Source: Oscillibacter sp. (lineage in GTDB: Bacteria > Bacillota > Clostridia > Oscillospirales > Oscillospiraceae). Taken from it: DNA of 6,951 bases. This document shows positions 1 through 4,471 of this stretch, one piece after another (position 1 is the first letter of the stretch; each line of letters begins with the position of its first letter). Made by a program: the position numbers and the translations under genes. The stretch is taken from assembly GCA_022796315.1 (NCBI GenBank), contig JAAWIL010000256.1, positions 1 to 6,951 on the forward strand. The letters run 5' to 3'. The notes beneath the pieces are model-generated. The model saw only the letters and a list, made by a program, of their open reading frames with translations. It was not told the origin of the DNA and searched no databases.

Positions 1-69
1 CTTTGGGCAAAACTTGATGCAGTACCCGCATTCCTTGCATCGCTCGAAATCAATTCTTACTTCATTCAC
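1..69 (-). CDS. 4Fe-4S ferredoxin-type protein, N-terminal fragment (possibly 2-oxoacid:ferredoxin oxidoreductase delta subunit)
   Basis: Read on the minus strand, 23 codons run from a GTG start to the window edge: VNEVRIDFERCKECGYCIKFCPK. The C-x2-C-x2-C-x3-C-P spacing (Cys 11, 14, 17, 21) is the classic binding motif of a 4Fe-4S cluster. A short beta-strand opening of the type 'V.IDFERCK.CG.C' is typical of small two-cluster ferredoxins that serve as delta subunits (KorD/VorD) of 2-oxoacid:ferredoxin oxidoreductases, which pass electrons to ferredoxin in anaerobic metabolism; that specific role is inference because the rest of the gene is outside the window. The GTG start is chosen because a purine-rich AGGAAAGG lies about 11 bases upstream and no in-frame ATG is seen nearby. 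A consensus-like promoter lies about 100 bases upstream. Confidence is good for the Fe-S motif and modest for the subunit name. Confidence 0.72.
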   Translation of the reverse strand, partial: MNEVRIDFERCKECGYCIKFCPK

Positions 70-116
70 AATTTCTGCCGCCTTTCCTCAGTAATTACGC
101 CTCACTCCAGCAACCG

Positions 117-139
117 ATAATTCTGTTATTTAGAATTAT
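117..139. promoter_or_regulatory. Perfect 8-bp inverted repeat in the leader of the 4Fe-4S gene
   Basis: ATAATTCT and AGAATTAT are perfect inverted arms separated by 7 bases. The element lies between the predicted transcription start (about 162) and the GTG start (69) of the minus-strand Fe-S gene. It could be an operator for a dimeric regulator or a weak leader hairpin; the AT-rich arms make a chance match possible. Confidence 0.35.
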
Positions 140-168
140 GAATCTGTATTTGGAATGAACTTGCGATG

Positions 169-197
169 ATTGTAACACCGGGTTTTGATGCTGTCAA
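169..197 (-). promoter_or_regulatory. SigA-type promoter of the 4Fe-4S protein gene
   Basis: On the minus strand TTGACA (197-192) is followed after exactly 17 bases by TACAAT (174-169): a perfect -35 and a 5/6 -10 box. Transcription would start near 162 and leave a leader of about 90 bases before the GTG start at 69. A second TTGACA lies just upstream (208-203) but is badly spaced for this -10. Confidence 0.75.
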
Positions 198-338
198 GAG
201 ATTGTCAATGGATTTGGGAGTAAAATTTCGGGGATCAATTTTGGAGAAGGTGTTCAATTTTGGGAGGGAGATCTCTGAAGTTCTTCTGCTTACAAAGCTT
301 GGAAACCTCTCAAAAACAAAGAAATCTATGAGAAAGGA
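198..338. other. AT-rich stretch between divergent promoters, no gene supported
   Basis: This lies between the minus-strand promoter at 169-197 and the plus-strand promoter at 339-367. Open frames cross it on both strands (166-366 plus, 126-527 minus), but they overlap one or both promoters, lack clear ribosome binding sites and resemble nothing recognised. It is best read as non-coding. Confidence 0.4.
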
Positions 339-367
339 TTGTAAAATCAAAAGGAATGTGATATAAT
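339..367 (+). promoter_or_regulatory. Extended -10 promoter upstream of the structured RNA candidate
   Basis: TTGTAA (339-344), a 17-base spacer and a perfect TATAAT (362-367) preceded by TG at 359-360 (TGn extended -10). The predicted start is near 374, immediately before the GC-rich self-complementary block. This is one of the strongest promoter matches in the window. Confidence 0.72.
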
Positions 368-373
368 TAACTT

Positions 374-491
374 TCATGAAAAGCTCCGGGAAGGGAAGGC
401 TGTGATGCGGTGGCAGCCCTGCCGGAGCGGCACGGCGCAGGTTTTCCAAGGGAGACGGTCCGGCGGAGAAGCACCTGTGTCGAGGTTCTAA
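374..491 (+). ncRNA. Candidate structured RNA or leader element, family not recognised
   Basis: Composition changes abruptly here: 41 of 60 bases are G/C at 421-480 against 19 of 60 at 301-360. Two neighbouring hairpin domains can be drawn. Domain 1 pairs 383-389 (GCTCCGG) with 422-428 (CCGGAGC), seven perfect pairs, enclosing an inner 398-402/414-418 stem (GGCTG/CAGCC). Domain 2 pairs 433-441 with 474-482, nine pairs including two G-U wobbles (plus an optional 442-473 pair), and encloses a further six-position stem 442-447/465-470 containing one wobble. The block begins at the predicted start of a strong promoter, and no T-run follows, so it may be the 5' leader of the broken gene at 502-825 rather than a free RNA. 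I compared it from memory with cobalamin, TPP, FMN, SAM, glycine, lysine, T-box, THF, Moco and SRP consensus cores and saw no convincing match. Confidence 0.42.
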
Positions 492-501
492 ATATGGGAA
501 T

Positions 502-825
502 ATGATTCTGTTAGTTAAGAATATCAATGAGCATACGGAAGCTGAGGCGGCAAAAGATGATCTTGACGTATTTCACTTTGGGCATACAACCACAGTCTAC
601 ACGTTATTTACGGATGCTTAGGAATATTTATTTAGCGCGGATGGGAAAAAATACAATCCCGATGACACAGGTGTCCATAACAGCGAGCAGGGCGTCAAGA
701 ATATGATAAACAGCATGAAGGCCTTGAACGCTGACATCTATTTTGAGGACAAGCAGCAGGTGGATTTGATGATTGCCGTCATTCGCGCCGCCAGCGAGAA
801 GCTGCAAATGGAACGGAAAATCTGA
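502..825 (+). pseudogene. Broken gene of unknown function, interrupted by one amber stop
   Basis: A single frame carries protein-like sequence on both sides of a TAG at 619-621. The first part begins ATG at 502 (MILLVKNINEHTEAE, ending at ...TLFTDA). The second part continues directly (EYLFSADGKKYNPDD...) to ...LQMERKI and a TGA at 823-825; with the stop read through it would give about 107 residues. The even, charged composition and the absence of any frame change suggest that the TAG arose by a point mutation, for example from CAG. No strong ribosome binding site precedes 502. The family is not recognised. The segment around 'MKALNADIYFED' followed by 'DLMIAVIRAASE' loosely recalls the end of the catalytic domain of large serine recombinases, but this is only a hint. 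Alternatives are two short genes or a remnant of a mobile element. Confidence 0.42.
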
Positions 826-973
826 TGGCGGGCATACCGTCAGGCCAGTGTCTTTTTATGCCCTTGTCCAGTGCAGTTCCTCGAGTTTTCCAAACTGAAG
901 CTGATCGCCTGCACCGGACAGGAGAACGTCATGTTTTTGCACAGCATAGAGTGCTGAGAAAGGAGAGTCACCC
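826..973. other. Short spacer before the acetyltransferase gene
   Basis: No gene is supported. The same frame as the broken gene upstream stays open from 826 to a TGA at 955-957 (with segments such as KLKLIACTGQENVMFLHSIEC), which may be more decayed coding sequence. The only clear signal is AGGAG at 961-965, the ribosome binding site of the next gene. No convincing promoter was found. Confidence 0.3.
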
Positions 974-2179
974 ATGCTGCCCAATACAAAATACGAGATA
1001 CGCTATTTACATACAGACGATGTGGAGCAATACAACGCGCTGCTGCGGTATTCTTTTCAGATCACGGAACAGGAATTATCCAAATGCGGCTGGCGGGAGG
1101 AGGAGATCAAGCGGTCCAAATTCCCCATTTTGAAGCGGGCGGATGTGCTGGGTTGTTTTGATATGGGCGCGCTGGTGTCTCAGATTGCGGTCTACTCAGT
1201 GAAAATAAACGTGTATGGAGCGGTCTGTCCGGCGGGGTTTGTCACCAGCGTGTGCACCTATCCGGAGTACACAGGAAACGGCATTATGAAACGCCTGATG
1301 CGACAGAGTCTGGAGCACATGCGGCAGAAGCAGCAGCCCTTGGCCCTGCTGTTCCCCTACTCCATCCCGCTGTACCGGAAAATGGGCTGGGAGATCATCT
1401 CCAACAAGATCACCTACTCGGTCAAGGACCGGCAGATCCCTGTGCGGACCGCCCCTGGCTACGTCCGGCGGGTTGCCTGGGAAAATGAGGATTTCCGCAA
1501 TCTCCATGCCCAGTTCGCCGCCGGCACCCATGGGTGCCTCTACCGCAACGCCCTGGCCTGGGAGGAGTATTGGCGCTGGAACGAGGACGACACGATGGTG
1601 GCGATCTACTACGATGTGAACGAACGGCCAAGCGGCTATATGGTGTACCTCATCAAAGAGGATATAATGCACATTAAAGAGATGATTTACCTCAGCCGGG
1701 AGGCCCAGGAAGGGCTTTGGGAATACATACGGGCCCACGACTCCATGATTGATGAGGTGCGGGGCAGCTCCTACTTCAGCGATCCCATTGCCTTTGAGCT
1801 GGAGGACGGGGACATCCGGGAGACGATCCGCCCCTACATTATGGGCCGGATTGTGGATGTGGAGCAGTTTTTCCAGCGCTATCACTGCGACCCCGCCGCG
1901 GAGAACACCAGCATTTCCTTTGAGCTAGAGGACCGCTTCCTGCCCTGGAATCACAAGACACTCACCGTCCGGTTTCACCGGGGCGAGTGTGCGGTCACCA
2001 AGGCAGTGGGGGCGCCCAGCGTCCGTCTGTCCATCGCCGCGCTGACCACGCTGCTGCTGGGGTATAAAACCGCCGCCAAGCTGCACCGTATGGGCCGGAT
2101 CACTGCGGAGCGGGAGACCGTCCGGATGCTGGACGATATCCTGCTCCATGAGACGCCCTATATTTCGGATTATATCTGA
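974..2179 (+). CDS. Eis-like GNAT-family N-acetyltransferase with C-terminal SCP2-type domain
   Basis: The 401-residue product matches the usual length (about 400) and architecture of the Eis family: an N-terminal GNAT domain (about residues 1-150), a second GNAT-like domain (about 150-290) and a sterol-carrier-like domain (about 290-401, with 'GRIVDVEQFF' and 'LLGYKTAAKLHRMGRI'). These proteins transfer acetyl groups from acetyl-CoA to amines; the Mycobacterium enzyme acts on aminoglycosides at several positions. The acetyl-CoA loop follows the beta-4 strand 'GFVTSVCTYPEY' and reads Y99-T-G-N-G-I104; the Arg usual at the first position is Thr100. 'PLYRKMGWE' (132-140) corresponds to the stretch that carries the catalytic Tyr in Eis (GRFGY), but here Trp139 stands there. 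The ATG at 974 is preceded by AGGAG with 8 bases spacing. It appears to be monocistronic. The substrate cannot be told from sequence, and aminoglycoside resistance should not be assumed. Confidence 0.85.
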   Translation: MLPNTKYEIRYLHTDDVEQYNALLRYSFQITEQELSKCGWREEEIKRSKFPILKRADVLGCFDMGALVSQIAVYSVKINVYGAVCPAGFVTSVCTYPEYTGNGIMKRLMRQSLEHMRQKQQPLALLFPYSIPLYRKMGWEIISNKITYSVKDRQIPVRTAPGYVRRVAWENEDFRNLHAQFAAGTHGCLYRNALAWEEYWRWNEDDTMVAIYYDVNERPSGYMVYLIKEDIMHIKEMIYLSREAQEGLWEYIRAHDSMIDEVRGSSYFSDPIAFELEDGDIRETIRPYIMGRIVDVEQFFQRYHCDPAAENTSISFELEDRFLPWNHKTLTVRFHRGECAVTKAVGAPSVRLSIAALTTLLLGYKTAAKLHRMGRITAERETVRMLDDILLHETPYISDYI

Positions 2180-2372
2180 ACATAATTGGGGAACTGTGTG
2201 CGCGCTTTGAGGGGACTGGGAGAAATCCCAGTTCTCAGACGGTCGAAAAGCGGGGAGATTGCTTTGACGGAAAGGAGGGGTTCCCCGCGCTATTTCAATC
2301 AGGGATGTTCAGAATGTTTTCAAGTTCTGGACATCTTGCCTCAGCTTGTCGAAAAAACCCTTTTGAAAAGCT
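2180..2372. other. Intergenic region with repeat-derived sequence, no gene supported
   Basis: Between the acetyltransferase stop and the terminator there is no supported gene. It holds the first copy of the 20-bp inverted repeat (2213-2232), a 7-bp inverted repeat (2250-2256 GCGGGGA with 2282-2288 TCCCCGC) and AT-richer sequence. Short frames here share the peptide 'GLGEIPVL' only because the repeat is read from each end. Confidence 0.45.
2211..2236. repeat. First copy of inverted repeat; hairpin without T-run
   Basis: ACTGGGA (2215-2221), a GAAA tetraloop and TCCCAGT (2226-2232) form a perfect 7-bp stem that extends to 11 positions with G-U pairs. The 20 bases 2213-2232 are the exact reverse complement of 2377-2396. 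No T-tract follows on either strand, so it is not a canonical intrinsic terminator by itself. Confidence 0.6.
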
Positions 2373-2401
2373 AAGGACTGGGATTTCTCCCAGTCCTTTT
2401 T
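2373..2401 (+). terminator. Rho-independent terminator downstream of the acetyltransferase
   Basis: AAGGACTGGGA (2373-2383), loop TTTC (2384-2387) and TCCCAGTCCTT (2388-2398) form an 11-bp perfect stem, and the T-run continues to 2401 (five Ts at 2397-2401). On the other strand the hairpin is followed by a poorer TTAGCTTTTC, so it may also weakly stop transcription from tag. The core is shared with the inverted copy at 2213-2232. Confidence 0.8.
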
Positions 2402-2545
2402 CTGCGGTATTCTTTGTTGTGACCTGCTGTATGACATTGTTTATGGATGCCTTGACCGCTTTGCCAGTTCCGCAAAAACCGCCAAAAGCACACGGGATGG
2501 AGGGCTCTATGGGCTCACGATTTGGATGCCGCTGCAGTTCTTCAC
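2402..2545. other. Spacer between terminator and the 3' end of tag
   Basis: The plus-strand and minus-strand frames crossing this stretch overlap tag or the terminator and show no ribosome binding site or recognised domain. I see no RNA gene or further repeat here. Confidence 0.4.
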
Positions 2546-3118
2546 TCAGTTCCTGTGATTCGTGTGCCAGGGGCACCACGACATGTGGTCGTCCACCATT
2601 CCGACGGCCTGCATAAAAGCGTATATAATGGTCGATCCCACGAATTTGAAGCCCCTCTTTTTTAAATCCTTGCTGATCTGGTCGGAGAGCGGGGTGGAGG
2701 CGGGCAGCTCCGCCATGCTGTGGGGCGTGTTGACGATGGGAGTACCGCCGACATAGGACCAGATGAATCGGTCGAAACTGCCGTACTCCTTTTGGATTTC
2801 GAGAAACGCTTTTGCGTTTCCAATGGCCGCGTTGATCTTGCCCCGGTGCCGGATAATCCCCGGGTTTGCCGCAAGCTCCTCAACTTTTGCGTCGTCATAA
2901 AGGGCGACTTTTTGGGGATCAAACTTGTCAAAAGCAGCACGAAAGGCCTCCCGTTTTTTCAGCACGGTGATCCATGCCAAACCGGCCTGCATCCCCTCCA
3001 GGATCAGCATTTCAAACAATTTCTGATCGTCGTGGAGGGGCCGGCCCCACTCGTTGTCGTGGTAGTCGATGTAGATCTGATCAGGACCGGCCCATTCGCA
3101 TCTGCGGATTTCTTCCAT
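2546..3118 (-). CDS. tag: DNA-3-methyladenine glycosylase I
   Basis: The 190-residue product aligns by eye over its whole length with E. coli Tag (187 aa), the base-excision enzyme that removes 3-methyladenine from alkylated DNA. The four zinc ligands are present: Cys7 and His20 at the N-terminus (RRCEW...YHDNEWG) and His178 and Cys182 at the C-terminus (DDHMSWC). The catalytic-pocket stretch 'LILEGMQAGLAWITVLKKRE' keeps the Glu (E41) and Trp (W49) that correspond to Glu38 and Trp46. 'NPGIIRHRGKINAAIGNA' and 'KKRGFKFVGSTIIYAFMQAVG' are signature segments of the helix-hairpin-helix glycosylase fold. The start is placed at 3118 because AGGAGG lies 8 bases upstream and the protein then begins as the family does; the frame remains open to an ATG at 3226, but that 36-residue extension has no family support. 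It is a single gene, divergent from the fic-hsd operon. Confidence 0.96.
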   Translation of the reverse strand: MEEIRRCEWAGPDQIYIDYHDNEWGRPLHDDQKLFEMLILEGMQAGLAWITVLKKREAFRAAFDKFDPQKVALYDDAKVEELAANPGIIRHRGKINAAIGNAKAFLEIQKEYGSFDRFIWSYVGGTPIVNTPHSMAELPASTPLSDQISKDLKKRGFKFVGSTIIYAFMQAVGMVDDHMSWCPWHTNHRN

Positions 3119-3126
3119 AAACCTTC

Positions 3127-3139
3127 CCTCCTTTGGAGG
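3127..3139 (-). promoter_or_regulatory. Ribosome binding site of tag within a small hairpin
   Basis: On the minus strand CCTCC-AAA-GGAGG forms a 5-bp inverted repeat in which the right arm is the Shine-Dalgarno sequence (AGGAGG at 3132-3127), 8 bases before the ATG at 3118. It fixes the tag start. The hairpin is short with a 3-base loop, so a regulatory role is uncertain. Confidence 0.6.
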
Positions 3140-3151
3140 ACAGCGTAGCAT

Positions 3152-3180
3152 AAAATACCGGAAAATGCAAGGTGAGTCAA
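3152..3180 (-). promoter_or_regulatory. Probable promoter of tag
   Basis: On the minus strand TTGACT (3180-3175), a 17-base spacer and TATTTT (3157-3152) lie 34 to 62 bases before the start codon. An alternative pair with equal 17-base spacing, TTGCAT (3170-3165) and TACGCT (3147-3142), overlaps it. Which is used cannot be decided from sequence. Confidence 0.5.
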
Positions 3181-3297
3181 AGAGAAGCGTCAAGACAGAG
3201 GGGATTTCCGGCAGGTTCATCCGCACATACGGGGGAGCCGGGGAGGGGAATCATTTTACAGTGAGGGCAGTCACGGGAGCGTCCAGCTTTTTGGCAG

Positions 3298-3333
3298 TTA
3301 ATTTTATCATTTTCGGAAAAATGATAAAATTGA
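3298..3333. promoter_or_regulatory. Long palindrome abutting the fic-hsd promoter, probable operator
   Basis: Arms 3300-3313 and 3318-3331 are perfectly complementary over 14 bp (AATTTTATCATTTT / AAAATGATAAAATT) around a CGGA centre, and extend with one wobble to 3298/3333. It ends 1 base before the TTGACA -35 box (3335). There is no T-run after it, so a terminator is unlikely. The position fits an operator bound by a dimeric regulator such as the winged-helix Fic protein encoded just downstream; that partner is inference. Confidence 0.6.
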
Positions 3334-3334
3334 G

Positions 3335-3363
3335 TTGACAGGAAGGATCTGGGGCGGTATCAT
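3335..3363 (+). promoter_or_regulatory. Promoter of the fic-hsdM-hsdS operon
   Basis: TTGACA (3335-3340, perfect), a 17-base spacer and TATCAT (3358-3363, 5/6). The predicted start is near 3370, which gives a leader of about 45 bases before the fic ATG. The leader contains a tiny frame, ATG 3376 to TGA 3402 (MAQAENEL), of unknown meaning. Confidence 0.8.
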
Positions 3364-3414
3364 ATCGGTGAGCCCATGGCCCAAGCGGAAAACGAATTGT
3401 GAAGTTGGTATGTT

Positions 3415-4470
3415 ATGCGCACAGTAAACGATAGCAAACGCTGTCAGGCACTTTTGACTCCGGAGATTGTGGCGATGCTGACCCAGATCCATGAGTACAA
3501 GGGGGAGCAGGCATCCATTTTGGCGGACAAGGCGGAGATGCTGGCGCCGCTGGCGGAGATGGCAAGGGTGCAGAGCACTGAGGCCTCCAACAGGATGGAG
3601 GGAGTCTCCGCATCGGACAGCCGGATCAGGAAGCTCGTTTTGGACAAGACCACGCCCCGGACGCGGGATGAGCGGAAGATTGCCGGATACCGGGACGTTT
3701 TGACCGCTGTCCAGGAGAACTACGCCTACCTTCCGCCCAAGACCTCTGTGATTTTGCAGATGTATCACGACCTCGGCAAGTACAGCGGGGGCGCTTTGGG
3801 CGGTGTCTATCGGAGTACGGACGGCGGCGCGGGGGAAGAGGGCACGCCGGGGCGGCGCATTTCCCCTCAGCCGGTGCCTGCGGAGGAGATTCCGCAGGCG
3901 ATGGAGCGCCTGTGCGCGTCCTTCGATGAGGCCCTGCGCAATCCCGTCATGGACCCGCTGCTCCTGACCCCGCTGTTTGTGCTGGATTTTCTTTGCATCC
4001 AGCCATTCCACGGCGGAAATGGCCCCATGAGCCGCCTTTTGACCCTGCTGCTGCTGGATCGCGCGGGGTATCTTGTGGGGAACTATATCAGCCTTGAGAA
4101 GCGGATCGAGGAGACCCGGGAGGCGTATGACAAGGCGCTGCGCCGGAGCTCCGCGGGATGGCGCGAGGAGAGGAACAGGGACATCCCCTTTGTCGGCTAT
4201 GTTCTGGAGACGGTCCTGGCGTCTTACCGGGAGCTCTCCCGACAGATTCAGCGGCTGCCGGCCAGCGGCGTTTCCAAGCCCGACCGCGTTCGGGAGATGA
4301 TTAAGGGGGCCCCGGGCAGGATCACCAAGGCGGAGATTCTGGAGGGGTGTTCGGACATCAGTCAGGTGACGGTGCAGAGAGCGCTGATGGAACTGCGGAA
4401 GAGCGGGGAGATCATCAAGCTGGGCGGCGGGAGGTATACCGCCTATATTTGGAACAGGGAGAGAAAATGA
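3415..4470 (+). CDS. Fic-domain protein with C-terminal winged helix and a degenerate active site
   Basis: The 351-residue product has the layout of class II Fic proteins: an N-terminal helix with the inhibitory motif S58-N-R-M-E62-G, the Fic core (about 100-245) and a C-terminal winged helix-turn-helix (about 285-345, 'ITKAEILEGCSDISQVTVQRALMELRKSGEIIKL'). Active members transfer AMP from ATP to protein hydroxyls through HPFx(D/E)GNGRxxR. Here the motif is Q196-P-F-H-G-G-N-G-P-M-S-R207: the catalytic His is Gln, the acidic metal ligand (Asp/Glu) is Gly and the first Arg is Pro. F198, G201-N202-G203 and R207 are kept. The surrounding helix 'MSRLLTLLLLDRAGY' is highly family-like. The protein should therefore be unable to AMPylate in the usual way but could still fold, dimerise and bind DNA. 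The ATG at 3415 is the first possible start, because an in-frame TGA lies at 3400-3402; its ribosome binding site is weak. The stop is one base before hsdM, so translation is probably coupled. Confidence 0.88.
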   Translation: MRTVNDSKRCQALLTPEIVAMLTQIHEYKGEQASILADKAEMLAPLAEMARVQSTEASNRMEGVSASDSRIRKLVLDKTTPRTRDERKIAGYRDVLTAVQENYAYLPPKTSVILQMYHDLGKYSGGALGGVYRSTDGGAGEEGTPGRRISPQPVPAEEIPQAMERLCASFDEALRNPVMDPLLLTPLFVLDFLCIQPFHGGNGPMSRLLTLLLLDRAGYLVGNYISLEKRIEETREAYDKALRRSSAGWREERNRDIPFVGYVLETVLASYRELSRQIQRLPASGVSKPDRVREMIKGAPGRITKAEILEGCSDISQVTVQRALMELRKSGEIIKLGGGRYTAYIWNRERK

Positions 4471-4471
4471 C
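4456..4471 (+). promoter_or_regulatory. Ribosome binding site and coupling junction of hsdM
   Basis: AGGGAG (4456-4461) lies inside the end of fic, 10 bases before the hsdM ATG at 4472; the fic TGA ends at 4470. This layout supports translational coupling and fixes the hsdM start. Confidence 0.6.

Noticed and set aside
166..366. 66-codon plus-strand frame
   Set aside because: It overlaps promoters on both strands, has only a weak ribosome binding site and no recognisable similarity.
374..491. Cobalamin or other known riboswitch
   Set aside because: Fragments such as GGGAAGG and CTGTGATGCGG were suggestive, but the conserved core boxes in the right order are absent; left as an unassigned structured RNA.
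126..527. 133-codon minus-strand frame across the RNA candidate
   Set aside because: It crosses a strong plus-strand promoter and its GC-rich half is Pro/Arg-rich as expected from a structured RNA block; no ribosome binding site at its start. A real protein is not excluded but not supported.
1196..1885. 229-codon open frame antisense to the acetyltransferase
   Set aside because: It lies fully inside a well-supported gene and has low-complexity His/Pro/Gly/Leu-rich composition without motifs.
3119..3226. N-terminal extension of tag to the ATG at 3226
   Set aside because: The AGGAGG site and the family's normal N-terminus place the start at 3118; the extension covers the likely promoter.
3376..3402. 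Eight-codon leader peptide MAQAENEL before fic
   Set aside because: It sits in the predicted mRNA leader, but there is no attenuator structure or codon run to support a regulatory peptide.
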